64,000 nt of DNA from an uncultured Paracoccaceae bacterium (GTDB taxonomy: Bacteria; Pseudomonadota; Alphaproteobacteria; Rhodobacterales; Rhodobacteraceae): assembly GCA_947494445.1 (NCBI GenBank), contig CANLVD010000004.1, positions 248,001 through 312,000 of the forward strand. Direction: 5' to 3'. A program made the translations under genes and the position numbers. Under the pieces are notes generated by a model that worked only from the letters and a program-made list of their open reading frames with translations, had not been told where the DNA came from and did no database searches. Of this stretch, positions 18,075 through 26,689 are shown one piece after another (within the stretch, counting starts at the first letter, position 1; each line of letters starts with the position of its first letter).

Positions 18075-19166
18075 TCAGGTGGCGTTGCCTGACCAGATGC
18101 CAGAGGGGATGAACACCTCTCCAGCCGCCAGTTTGCGGGCGGTGCGCACCAGACCTGCGGATTTGATCTTGAAGCCGGTATCGCTGTTCTCGAAATCAAC
18201 CAACACGTCGATCTGGCCTGAGGGGTGCTCAAGCACAATCGGCGCGGGACAGGCATTGGGCAATGCAGCCTCGGCCACCGTGCCGGGCGTGAGCACGCAG
18301 GAGGCCAGACATTGCGCACCGGTCACAGCCATCGTCGGGTGGGTGTTCCAGGGCATGAAATACCGGGTCGAGATCGTGCCCCCGGATCTGGCAGGCGAGA
18401 CGAGACCGAATTTCGGGGTCACGGATTTGGACACATCGCCAAGGCCCATCATCAGGCCAGCTTTCAATCGCACCGCCTCCATCCGCTCGAAGAACGCACG
18501 GTTGTCGTCCAGTTCTGCAGCGGTCTCGTATCCTGTCAGGCCAAAGCTTTCGGCGCGCGCGATCACCATGGGCATGGCGACGTCCATGCAGGTCACTTCG
18601 ATCCCGTCGATCACATCGACCAGATTGCCGGTGGGCAGGAATGCTCCCGTTGCCCCGCCGACGGTTTCCATGAACTGAAGGGCCACGGGGGCAGCACTGC
18701 CCGGCACGCCGTCAATCCGGGCATCCCCGTCGTAAAGAACCTGACCGCCCGGCGTTTGCACAAGGGCAGCGACCTTCGCGCCCGTGTTCACCGCATGGAT
18801 GTTCACCGGCGTCTGATCATCGCGGGCGTCAACCAGCCCCATTTCAATTGCAGCCGGACCAACGCCCGAAAGGATGTTGCCGCAGGTCGGTTTGAAGTCG
18901 ACCAGCTTGTCCTCGACGCTCACCTGAGCAAAGAAGTAGTCGACATCGGCCCATGGATCCTCGGATTTCGATAGCATGGCCACCTTGGTCGTGACCGCCG
19001 CCCCGCCACCGATCCCGTCGATGTTCAGCGGATGGCCGGAGCCAACGAGCGCGATCAGCACTTCCGCCAATGCCTCAAGATCCTGCGGCAGATCGGCCCG
19101 GTTCATGTAGGGACCGCGCGAAGTGCCGCCGCGCATGAACAGAAAAGGGATGGCCGTCTGGGTCAT
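18075..19166 (-). CDS. PrpF-family isomerase, 4-oxalomesaconate tautomerase-like
   Basis: This 363-residue PrpF/AcnD-accessory family protein has IPFLFMRGGTSRGPYM at the start, GGGAAVTTKVAMLS, KPTCGNILSGVGPAAIEMGL (conserved Cys) and TGAFLPTGNLVDVIDGIEVT. GalD, the 4-oxalomesaconate tautomerase of the gallate / protocatechuate 4,5-cleavage routes, has this length and these motifs. Its neighbours encode a 3,4-cleavage route, which does not need this enzyme, so the substrate is open. The ATG at 19166 overlaps the permease stop by 4 bp. Confidence 0.83.
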   Translation of the reverse strand: MTQTAIPFLFMRGGTSRGPYMNRADLPQDLEALAEVLIALVGSGHPLNIDGIGGGAAVTTKVAMLSKSEDPWADVDYFFAQVSVEDKLVDFKPTCGNILSGVGPAAIEMGLVDARDDQTPVNIHAVNTGAKVAALVQTPGGQVLYDGDARIDGVPGSAAPVALQFMETVGGATGAFLPTGNLVDVIDGIEVTCMDVAMPMVIARAESFGLTGYETAAELDDNRAFFERMEAVRLKAGLMMGLGDVSKSVTPKFGLVSPARSGGTISTRYFMPWNTHPTMAVTGAQCLASCVLTPGTVAEAALPNACPAPIVLEHPSGQIDVLVDFENSDTGFKIKSAGLVRTARKLAAGEVFIPSGIWSGNAT

Positions 19167-21190
19167 GTCAACGGCCATGGCAGATCGGCATATCCCTGCA
19201 GCAGACCGGGCGGGAAGTCGCGGTTCAGCAACCATGCCATGCCGCACATGAACGCGATGCCTGCAGCAGTGTAGGCGGCGGCAAAGGCCGTGCTGAGGCC
19301 GGCGCGAACTTTCAGGAAGGCAAAGAGGAAGAGGCCAAGCGCGAGGATGAAGCCAAGCAAAGAGGTCAGGATCAGCAGGAAGGCAAACCAGCCCAACGTC
19401 GGCCAAAGGCCATGGGTTGCGTCTGCATCCTCGCCATTGAGCTCACGGTCCGCAAACACGGTGTCAGTCTCGGGCTTCAGCATCATCCTGATGACAAGGA
19501 CAGCACAGCCCACCAGACAGACGCCTGCAACAAACATCGGGAAGACCCGGTCGCGGCTGTAGCTGGGGATGGAGGCCGCATCATAGAAGGCATAGGCGAT
19601 GTAGCCGGTCACAACCAGCAGGAACACCAGCGGTGCGCGCTTGCTGCCGGACTTCACATCGCCCTCGGCCATTATGTTCTTGGCCTGCCGCAGACCCAGC
19701 ACTACCGAGAAGACCGTGATGATCAGAAGTACGATGACGATGGGTGAGAAGATGTAGTCAATCCCCTCCTCAAATCCTTTGCGGAACCTTGACGAAGCGA
19801 TCTGTATCGCCTGATTGGCATAGTTTTCAGCAGGTGTGGACAGCACAAAACCGATCAGGAATGCCGGGCGCGACCAGTCGAACCGGCGCATCAGGATGCC
19901 CAGAAACCCGATTGCGAATAATGCCACAAGATCCATCAGGTTCTGCCCCGACTGGAAGGCGGCAAAGCTGATGATCATGAACAGGAAAGGTGCCAGTAGC
20001 GCAAAGCGGATCGTGGTCAGCTTGGCGATACCGCCCGAGGCCGCGATGCAGATGACCGTACCCACCACATTGGCCAGCGCCAGCAACCAGACAATCGAAT
20101 AGGTGATGTCGAGGTTGTTTTTCAGCATGGCCGGGCCGACCTCGATCTGGCCGGACCCCAGAAGCGCAATCGCCCCGATGAAAATCGCCATGGAGCCGGA
20201 ACCGGGGATGCCGAACAGAAGCGTCGGGACAAGCCCGCCACCTTCCTTGGCGTTGTTGGAGCTTTCCGGACCGATCACGCCGCGCACTTCGCCATTGCCG
20301 AAGTTCGACTTGTCCTTGGTGGTCTGTACCGCGTGGCCATAGGCGATCCAGTCCACGACCGAGCCGCCAAGACCGGGGATCACACCGACGACCACTCCAA
20401 TAATCGAGCAGCGAACCGAGAGCCAGATGTTGGCAAACCAGTCTTTCACGCCATCAAGCCAGCCTCCACCCAGTTGCGGCTCTCGCGAGATGGCGCGGTC
20501 TTGCCTGAGAAGCGAGATGATCTCGGGGATGGCGAAGATGCCCAGACCCACGATGACCAGTTTCAGACCGTCCGTGAGATAGGGAAAATCATAGGATGAC
20601 ATGCGCAGATCGCCCGAGGATGCGCCCTCGCCGATGGTACCGATCAGCATGCCAAGCCCTGCCGCCACGATCCCCTTGATCGCCACGCGCCCGGCCAGAA
20701 TACCCACCATGGACAGGCCGAAAATGGTGACCATCAGCAGTTCAGGCGTGCGAAACTCCAGCACGATGGGGCGGGCGATCAGGATAAAGACCGTCAGGAA
20801 GGCTGCGCCGACAAGCCCACCAAAAAGCGACGAAGCGAATGCAGCAGACAAGGCCCGTGCCGCCATTCCGCGCTTGGCCATGGGAAAGCCATCCAGCACC
20901 GTGGCCTGACTGGCCGACGATCCGGGTATCCCCATCAGCACGGAGGCAAACGTGTCAGATGTCGGCACCACTGCGACCATGCCGACCATCAGGGCCAGTC
21001 CAAGGATCGGATCCATGCCAAACATGAAGGGAAGCAAAAGGGAAAGACCTGCGATGCCGCCGAGGCCCGGAAAGACCCCGATGCACAGACCCATGACCAC
21101 GCCAAGCACAAGGTAACCGATCACCACAGGCTGCAGGATCAGGCCCCATGCATCGCCCAGCGCTGGCAGCGCTTCCATGAGAATTTCCAT
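19163..21190 (-). CDS. Tripartite tricarboxylate transporter permease, TctA-TctB fusion
   Basis: This 675-residue membrane protein is longer than TctA (about 500). Residues 1 to about 505 are TctA: LGVVMGLCIGVFPGLGGIAG, GIPGSSASQATVLDGFPMAK, then the second conserved block VIPGLGGSVVDWIAYGHAVQ, NNAKEGGG and GIPGSGSMAIF. From about 513 on there is a small TctB-like unit with four helices. Separate tctB genes are the rule in TTT systems, so this looks like a natural fusion; no tctB lies nearby. It couples TctC-delivered carboxylates to ion-driven uptake. Confidence 0.92.
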   Translation of the reverse strand: MEILMEALPALGDAWGLILQPVVIGYLVLGVVMGLCIGVFPGLGGIAGLSLLLPFMFGMDPILGLALMVGMVAVVPTSDTFASVLMGIPGSSASQATVLDGFPMAKRGMAARALSAAFASSLFGGLVGAAFLTVFILIARPIVLEFRTPELLMVTIFGLSMVGILAGRVAIKGIVAAGLGMLIGTIGEGASSGDLRMSSYDFPYLTDGLKLVIVGLGIFAIPEIISLLRQDRAISREPQLGGGWLDGVKDWFANIWLSVRCSIIGVVVGVIPGLGGSVVDWIAYGHAVQTTKDKSNFGNGEVRGVIGPESSNNAKEGGGLVPTLLFGIPGSGSMAIFIGAIALLGSGQIEVGPAMLKNNLDITYSIVWLLALANVVGTVICIAASGGIAKLTTIRFALLAPFLFMIISFAAFQSGQNLMDLVALFAIGFLGILMRRFDWSRPAFLIGFVLSTPAENYANQAIQIASSRFRKGFEEGIDYIFSPIVIVLLIITVFSVVLGLRQAKNIMAEGDVKSGSKRAPLVFLLVVTGYIAYAFYDAASIPSYSRDRVFPMFVAGVCLVGCAVLVIRMMLKPETDTVFADRELNGEDADATHGLWPTLGWFAFLLILTSLLGFILALGLFLFAFLKVRAGLSTAFAAAYTAAGIAFMCGMAWLLNRDFPPGLLQGYADLPWPLT

Positions 21191-21219
21191 GACACCATCC
21201 CCAGTTTTTGCTTGGCAAA

Positions 21220-21240
21220 ACGCCCCGCCGATCGGGCGGG
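21220..21240 (-). terminator. Hairpin with T-run between tctC and the permease gene
   Basis: A 9-bp perfect stem, CGCCCCGCC (21221-21229) with GGCGGGGCG (21235-21243), has a 5-nt loop, and in the minus direction the stem is followed by TTTTGCC. It sits between tctC and the permease in the same operon. A partial terminator here would give more binding protein than permease. Confidence 0.7.
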
Positions 21241-21258
21241 GCGTTCAGAAAGCAAACC

Positions 21259-22365
21259 CTATTTCAGGGAAACGCCGTATTTCTCCTGCAACCAGTTGAC
21301 GACAAAGGCCTTGGCTTCAGGGGACACGTTCGTGCCGCTTTCCAGTGCGGTCTGCGCCGCAGCACCGGTCATCTGGGGGTATTTGCCCAGACGCTTGCTT
21401 GAGATCTCGGCAAAATCAGGACGAGCCTTGATCGCATCAAACGCGGCTGTGTAGGTCACGATGGCATCGTTGGACGCGCCCTGTGGCAGGAACACCATCT
21501 TCTGAGCAGGGAAGCCTGCAATGAAGAAGGCCTTCCACGCATCCCACTGCTCACCCGAGGTTTCACATCCGTTGGTGGCTTCGCAGACTTCCTTGAAGGT
21601 CGGAATGTCGGGGAAGGTTGGATCGCGCACGATGTTGCCATCGTCATCCAGTGCACCCCAGGTCATCATCGGCACAGCCGTTCCTGCCTCGACCAGCGGT
21701 GTCACGCCGGACAGATAGGATGACGATGTCTGGTAGTCGATGTTGGCCTCGCCGCGTTCAAACATCAGGCGGCCATCACCTCGGCCCTTGATGCCCATGA
21801 CGCTTTCAACGTTCAGGCCCAGCATCTCCCAGGCGAGCGTCGGGACCAGATCCAGACGTGTGGCGCCCTGATTGCCATAGATGAAATCCTCGCCCTGCAG
21901 CGGAGATGCGTCCATGCCGTCCATCTTGGCGGCAAGTTCAGGCGGCAGATAGGCCACGCCACCGGTGCCTGAGGCCAGAACGACATTCCAGTCCGCGTAG
22001 TTGTACTTCACCCGTGGATCGCCGAGCAGGAACGGAAACTGGGTCGATCCGCTAGAACCGAAGATCAGAGTGCCATCGTCATAGGACTGGTTCTGGAAGA
22101 AGTTCGCACCCTTGGTGGAACCTGCACCGGGCATGAATTTCACAACAACCGTTGGGTTGCCCGGCAGCGCTTCGGACAGAAGTGGCCCGTAGAAGTTTGC
22201 CCATTTGGCCGAGCCACCGGTTTCGGAGAAGGGGATCACCCATTCAACGGTCTTACCGGCCAGATCGATGCCATGGCCACCAGCCTGAGCTTGCAATGAG
22301 AATGTCGCGGCAGCAGCGGCAATAAGGCCAGCGGCCACGCGACGCGTGGTTTTGAAAGTGGACAT
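21259..22365 (-). CDS. Tripartite tricarboxylate transporter substrate-binding protein
   Basis: This 368-residue periplasmic TctC/Bug-type protein has a signal peptide (KTTRRVAAGLIAAAAATFSL, cleavage near AQA-GG), then KTVEWVIPFSETGGSAKWAN (ligand loop), VVKFMPGAGSTKGANFF and GSSGSTQFPFLL. Residues 280-300 carry a Cys pair (CEATNGCETSG). The binding loop differs from citrate-type TctC, so an aromatic acid such as 4-hydroxybenzoate is possible given the neighbours. It has a good GGGAGA ribosome site and heads the minus-strand block. Confidence 0.9.
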   Translation of the reverse strand: MSTFKTTRRVAAGLIAAAAATFSLQAQAGGHGIDLAGKTVEWVIPFSETGGSAKWANFYGPLLSEALPGNPTVVVKFMPGAGSTKGANFFQNQSYDDGTLIFGSSGSTQFPFLLGDPRVKYNYADWNVVLASGTGGVAYLPPELAAKMDGMDASPLQGEDFIYGNQGATRLDLVPTLAWEMLGLNVESVMGIKGRGDGRLMFERGEANIDYQTSSSYLSGVTPLVEAGTAVPMMTWGALDDDGNIVRDPTFPDIPTFKEVCEATNGCETSGEQWDAWKAFFIAGFPAQKMVFLPQGASNDAIVTYTAAFDAIKARPDFAEISSKRLGKYPQMTGAAAQTALESGTNVSPEAKAFVVNWLQEKYGVSLK

Positions 22366-22470
22366 ATATTTCTCCCTAAGATGCAGCGCACTTGTCCATA
22401 AGGGCGCGGAACCAGAATCGCAGGCTTGCTTGCCCGCTTGATGGTCCGAAGGTTACCTGCGAAGCTTGCA

Positions 22471-22481
22471 TGAAACTTTCA
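22471..22481. promoter_or_regulatory. Palindrome TGAAACTTTCA in the tctC / regulator intergenic region
   Basis: An 11-bp dyad (TGAAA-C-TTTCA) lies 13 bp before the response regulator start, in a 129-bp interval between divergent promoters. It is a candidate operator for the adjacent regulator. This is inferred from position only. Confidence 0.35.
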
Positions 22482-22494
22482 CTGAAGAAAAAAC

Positions 22495-23169
22495 ATGCGG
22501 ATCACTTTGGTTGAAGACAATATCGGACTGGCCAAGGGCATAGCCTACCGGCTTCAGGATGCCGGTCACGCAGTCGATATGCTGCATGACGGGCAAGAGG
22601 CTGATGCGTTTTTAAGGGGTGACGCCTCCGATCTGGTGATCCTCGACATCAACTTGCCTCGCGTGGATGGGATCACACTGCTCAAGGGGCTGCGGGCGCG
22701 GCAGGATCAGCGCCCTGTGATCCTGCTGACGGCACGGGCCGAAACCGAAGACCGGGTGCTGGGCCTTGATGCTGGCGCTGATGACTATCTGATCAAGCCG
22801 TTCGAAATGGCCGAACTTGAAGCCCGCGTCAGGGCATTGTCCCGTCGCCGCGCGATCCCGCAACGGCATTTGCAAAGCCTTGGGGTCCTTACGTTTGACG
22901 CCTCCGCCCGCCAGTTGTCGGCAGGCGATGTAACGCTGGACCTGCCCCGGCGTGAGCTTTCGGTATTCGAATGCCTGCTGTCAGCCGAAGGACGACTGGT
23001 GTCGAAAGAGACATTGCTGGATCACGCCTATGGCATCGGTGCCGATGTCGAAGAAACAGTGATCGAGGTCTATATCTCGCGCATCCGCAGCCGCCTGAAA
23101 CCTTATGGCATCCTGATCCGCGCCCAACGCGGACTGGGGTATCAGATGCTGCTTGAGGACGTCACGTGA
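22495..23169 (+). CDS. OmpR-family response regulator (TctD-like)
   Basis: This 224-residue two-domain regulator has a receiver domain at 1-115 with the acidic pair after MRITLVEDN, the phospho-acceptor Asp in LVILDINLPRVDG (about residue 51), the LLTARAE switch Thr and the K in DDYLIKPFE. The winged-helix DNA-binding domain spans about 125-220 (RELSVFECLLSAEGRLVSKE, IEVYISRIRSRLKPYG, RGLGYQM). It is translationally coupled to the kinase by a 4-bp overlap and divergent from tctC, which makes the transport/aromatic block its likely target. Confidence 0.92.
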   Translation: MRITLVEDNIGLAKGIAYRLQDAGHAVDMLHDGQEADAFLRGDASDLVILDINLPRVDGITLLKGLRARQDQRPVILLTARAETEDRVLGLDAGADDYLIKPFEMAELEARVRALSRRRAIPQRHLQSLGVLTFDASARQLSAGDVTLDLPRRELSVFECLLSAEGRLVSKETLLDHAYGIGADVEETVIEVYISRIRSRLKPYGILIRAQRGLGYQMLLEDVT

Positions 23170-24533
23170 CCGCCGTTTCACTGCGCATGCGGCTGTTTCT
23201 GATCATCCTGACACCGCTTCTGGTGATCTCGGTCGCGGCCGCCGTCTGGCAGTTTCGCAACGCGACCAACCGGGCAGAGGACATCTTTGACCGCGGTCTG
23301 TTATCTGCGGCCCTTGCGATCTCTCGTGATGTTGCCTTGTCCGATGGGGATGCGCTCAGCCCGTCGACGCGAAAACTGATGGGGGAAACATCGGGTGGGG
23401 ATCTGTTCTATCACGTCTTTGCCCCTGACGGTGTTTTCGTGACCGGCTACGCAACTCCGCCCCGACCGCCCAGCCCCGCACCGGCAGAAATAACCGAACC
23501 GCTGTTCTTTTCGGCCACCTATCAGGGGCGCGCTGTGAGGGTATTGCGCATACAGGATGCGACCACGGTCGATGGTGTCTCGGGGCTGTTCACCGTGTCG
23601 GTCTGGCAGGACATGGCGGTGCGCAGCACCTTCGTGCGCGAGGTGGCATCACGCGCAATTCTGGTGATCGGCGTGTTGCTGGTGTCGGTCGGACTGATCG
23701 TCTGGTTCGGCGTTTCGCTGGGGCTGAGGCCGCTTCTCGATCTTCAGGACGCCATCGCCAGACGCACGCCCAGTGATCTGGAACCGATCCGCCGCGATGT
23801 CCCGGTTGAGGCCCGGGGGATCGTGTCCACCCTCAACTTGCTTCTGGATCGGGTGTCGCGCCGCATCAGTTCGAAAGACGAATTTATCTCCAACGCGGCT
23901 CACCAGTTGCGCAACCCGATTGCGGGCGTGTTGGCGCTTGCAGAATCCGTTGAGAACGCACCGACTGAGGCTGCAGCCAAGTCGCGCAGTCGGGAACTGC
24001 TGCAGGCAGCGCGGGATGCAAGCCACCTGACAAACCAGATGCTGTCATTCGAACGCGCGCAAGGTTCGGACACCGAACCAGCGGGTGCAGTGTTTGATCT
24101 GGTCGAGATTGTTGAGGGGGCAATGGCCCGTTTACGCGAACAGGCCGGTGACCGGCAGTTGAGGATCGATCTGTCCAAACCCGGTCAACCGGTTCCGGTT
24201 CAGGGTGATACCGTGATGTTGCAGGAAGCCGTGCTGAACCTGTTGAGCAACGCTCTTGTCCATGGCGGGGAAAGCATGACGGCAATTGATGTGGTCCTGA
24301 GGCTCAATGGTCCGCGTGTGTTTCTTGAGATCATTGATGACGGTGTCGGGATTCCGCCCGAGCATCACGCCATAGCATTGGGGCGTTTCGGACAGGCCAA
24401 TGCGGGTCCGGGCAGCGGGTTGGGTCTGCCCATCGCCTCAAAAGTGATGTCGAACCATGGCGGATCCCTGAAGATCCTCGATGGAGATACTGGCACCCGC
24501 ATTTTGGTGGACCTGCCCTTGCATCAGGCTTGA
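23166..24533 (+). CDS. Sensor histidine kinase (TctE-like)
   Basis: This 455-residue kinase starts at a GTG overlapping the regulator stop. It has an N-terminal helix (residues 9-28), a periplasmic sensor domain of about 120 residues (TctE/2CSK_N type), a second helix (about 160-183), a HAMP-like linker with LRPLLDLQDAIARR, the H-box NAAHQLRNPIAGVLAL, N-box ANALVHGG-like LLSNALVHGG, DDGVGIP and the G-box GSGLGLPIASKV. It would sense an external carboxylate or a signal from TctC and drive the adjacent regulator. Confidence 0.92.
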   Translation: MTAVSLRMRLFLIILTPLLVISVAAAVWQFRNATNRAEDIFDRGLLSAALAISRDVALSDGDALSPSTRKLMGETSGGDLFYHVFAPDGVFVTGYATPPRPPSPAPAEITEPLFFSATYQGRAVRVLRIQDATTVDGVSGLFTVSVWQDMAVRSTFVREVASRAILVIGVLLVSVGLIVWFGVSLGLRPLLDLQDAIARRTPSDLEPIRRDVPVEARGIVSTLNLLLDRVSRRISSKDEFISNAAHQLRNPIAGVLALAESVENAPTEAAAKSRSRELLQAARDASHLTNQMLSFERAQGSDTEPAGAVFDLVEIVEGAMARLREQAGDRQLRIDLSKPGQPVPVQGDTVMLQEAVLNLLSNALVHGGESMTAIDVVLRLNGPRVFLEIIDDGVGIPPEHHAIALGRFGQANAGPGSGLGLPIASKVMSNHGGSLKILDGDTGTRILVDLPLHQA

Positions 24534-24545
24534 TCAGCTCCCCCG

Positions 24546-26429
24546 TCAGAACACCAGGTTCAGCATGGTAAGCGACACGACCAGAAACAGGATGGTCATG
24601 ATCCCCCCGCTTTTGACAAAATCCATCACCTTGTAGCCTGCCGGTCCCATGATCAGCGCGTTCACCTGATGGGTGGGGATGATGAAAGAATTGGAGGTTG
24701 AGATGGCAACCGTCAGTGCAAACAGCGCCGGGTTTGCTCCAGCGGCCACCGCGATGGAAACTGCCAGTGGCACCAAGAGCACTGTCGCCCCGACATTCGA
24801 CATGACCAGCGAGAATACCGTTGCCAGAATGGCGATGCCCGCTTGCAGGGACCAGACCGGCCAACCGTCCAGAATGGTCAGGATCTGTTGTGCAATCCAT
24901 GCGGCCGTCCCTGTGTTCTGCACCGCCTGCCCCAGCGGGATCAGACTGGCCAGCAGAAAGACAGTATTCCAGCCGACGGCCCTGTAGGCCTCGTCGATCG
25001 TCAGAACCCGCGACAGGATCATGCCGACCGCACCGGTCAGCAGGCAGAGCGACAGCCGGACCTCGGTGAACAGGATGAGCGAGAGTGAAATGAGAAAGAA
25101 CAGCAGTGCCCACTGGACCTTGTGCGGGCGCAGTTCATCCTGCGGAAAATCCGCCGTGACAACGATGAAATCCTTGTCGCGTTTAAGACGCATCAGGTTG
25201 TCCCAGCGGGTGTGGGCCACCAGCATGTCACCGGCCTGAAATGGCACCAGGCCAATCTGGGTCGGTTGGTGGTCCTCGGTCTTTACGTGGCTGAGCGTTT
25301 CTTCGCTCCGGTGGATCGCCAGAAGGCTGAGGCCAAAGGTCTTGCGCAGCAGCAGATCGCGCGGGCTTTTGCCGATCAGGTTGGAATCCGGTGGGATGAC
25401 CAGTTCGGCCACACCGGCATTCGTAGGGGCAAAATCCTCCACGAAGACATCAAGTTCGGGTTTGAGCTTCAGACCGAACTTCTCGGTGAAGTTTCGCACG
25501 GCCCAAGCGCTGCCGATGACGGCCAGACGGCAGGGTGCCGCAATCTCGGCTGTCAGCATCTGGATCATTGATGATTTGCCACGGAAGAACGTTGAGATGA
25601 TGTAGATGTTGTTCTCGTTGTTGATGTCTGCGAGCACTTGCCCCACCAGCGGGCTGTCGGCGGGAACTTCAATCTCGAAGACATCGGCGTTCAGCCCATA
25701 GACCCGTTCCAGATATTCAGACGTGCCGCCGCCACCTGAGACATCAAGTCCGCTTGTGGTCTTGGGCAGCACCCATCGCCCGAAAAGCACGAAATAGATG
25801 ATGCCAGTGGCAACCAGCGCCAGACCGATGGGCGTGACCGAAAACAGGCTGAACGGCTCCATCTTCAACTCATTCGGCAGGCCATCATTGGCTGTCAGCA
25901 CAAGATCATTGAGCAGGATAAGCGGCGAGGAGCCGACCATTGTCATTGTACCGCCCAGAATGGCGCAGAACCCCATGGGCATCAGAAGGCGGCTGAGCGG
26001 GATGCCCGAGCGCACGGAAATGCGGCTGACCACAGGCAGGAACAAAGCCGCCGCGCCCACGTTTTGCAGAAAGCTTGAGATCACGCCGACGGTGCCGGAC
26101 ACGATGGGAAGGATCCGCGCCTCCGTCGTGCCGCCCTTCTTGAGGATCACGGCGGCCACCTTGTTCATGATGCCGGTGCGATCCAGACCGGCACCGACAA
26201 TCATTACGGCGATGATCGATATGACGGCGTTGGAGGCAAACCCATCAAAGAGGTGCGGGACATCTGCCAGCCGTCCCAGACCGGGCAGATAGCTGAGGAT
26301 CCCGACAAGAACCAAGACCAGCAATGCGGCAAGGTCAATCCTGACAATTTCGGACACGAACAGGAACACCGTGAAGGCAAGAAGGCCAAGAACGACACCC
26401 ATCTCGCCTGTAAATTGCAACGTCTCCAT
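24546..26429 (-). CDS. SLC13 (DASS) family permease with TrkA-C domains
   Basis: This 627-residue transporter has N-terminal helices with FLQNVGAAALFLPVVSRIS and GGTMTMVGSSPLILLNDLVL (SLC13 signature region). Two TrkA-C/RCK-C domains sit in the middle (about 215-395, with IPPDSNLIGKSPRDLLLRKT), and a second helical half carries VMSNVGATVLLVPLAV and STSNSFIIPTHQVNALIMGP. This build is shared by sulfate/sodium symporters. The start at 26429 has a GGGAG site. It lies downstream of a sulfatase-like gene in the same direction, so sulfate or another anion is a reasonable guess. The gap upstream is 260 bp. Confidence 0.88.
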   Translation of the reverse strand: METLQFTGEMGVVLGLLAFTVFLFVSEIVRIDLAALLVLVLVGILSYLPGLGRLADVPHLFDGFASNAVISIIAVMIVGAGLDRTGIMNKVAAVILKKGGTTEARILPIVSGTVGVISSFLQNVGAAALFLPVVSRISVRSGIPLSRLLMPMGFCAILGGTMTMVGSSPLILLNDLVLTANDGLPNELKMEPFSLFSVTPIGLALVATGIIYFVLFGRWVLPKTTSGLDVSGGGGTSEYLERVYGLNADVFEIEVPADSPLVGQVLADINNENNIYIISTFFRGKSSMIQMLTAEIAAPCRLAVIGSAWAVRNFTEKFGLKLKPELDVFVEDFAPTNAGVAELVIPPDSNLIGKSPRDLLLRKTFGLSLLAIHRSEETLSHVKTEDHQPTQIGLVPFQAGDMLVAHTRWDNLMRLKRDKDFIVVTADFPQDELRPHKVQWALLFFLISLSLILFTEVRLSLCLLTGAVGMILSRVLTIDEAYRAVGWNTVFLLASLIPLGQAVQNTGTAAWIAQQILTILDGWPVWSLQAGIAILATVFSLVMSNVGATVLLVPLAVSIAVAAGANPALFALTVAISTSNSFIIPTHQVNALIMGPAGYKVMDFVKSGGIMTILFLVVSLTMLNLVF

Positions 26430-26689
26430 CGGCACTCCCTTTTTTCGCGCCTGACGTTGTTTTTCACCCGATGTCCCGACGGTGAGCCTTTGTGGCCTCA
26501 CCATGGGTTCTTTGTTCTGCGGGCGGTCCCAGTGCGCTTTTCTGACCTTATAGACCATTTCCCTGCACAGATCATTGCCTGCTGTGGGGTCGAGTGACCG
26601 GGCGTGGGTTTTCAGGCACAGGGCGCGTTGATGAGTGACTTGAGGCGCTGCGCGTATCAACAGGGCTCAGGCAGAACTACAGATGTTGC

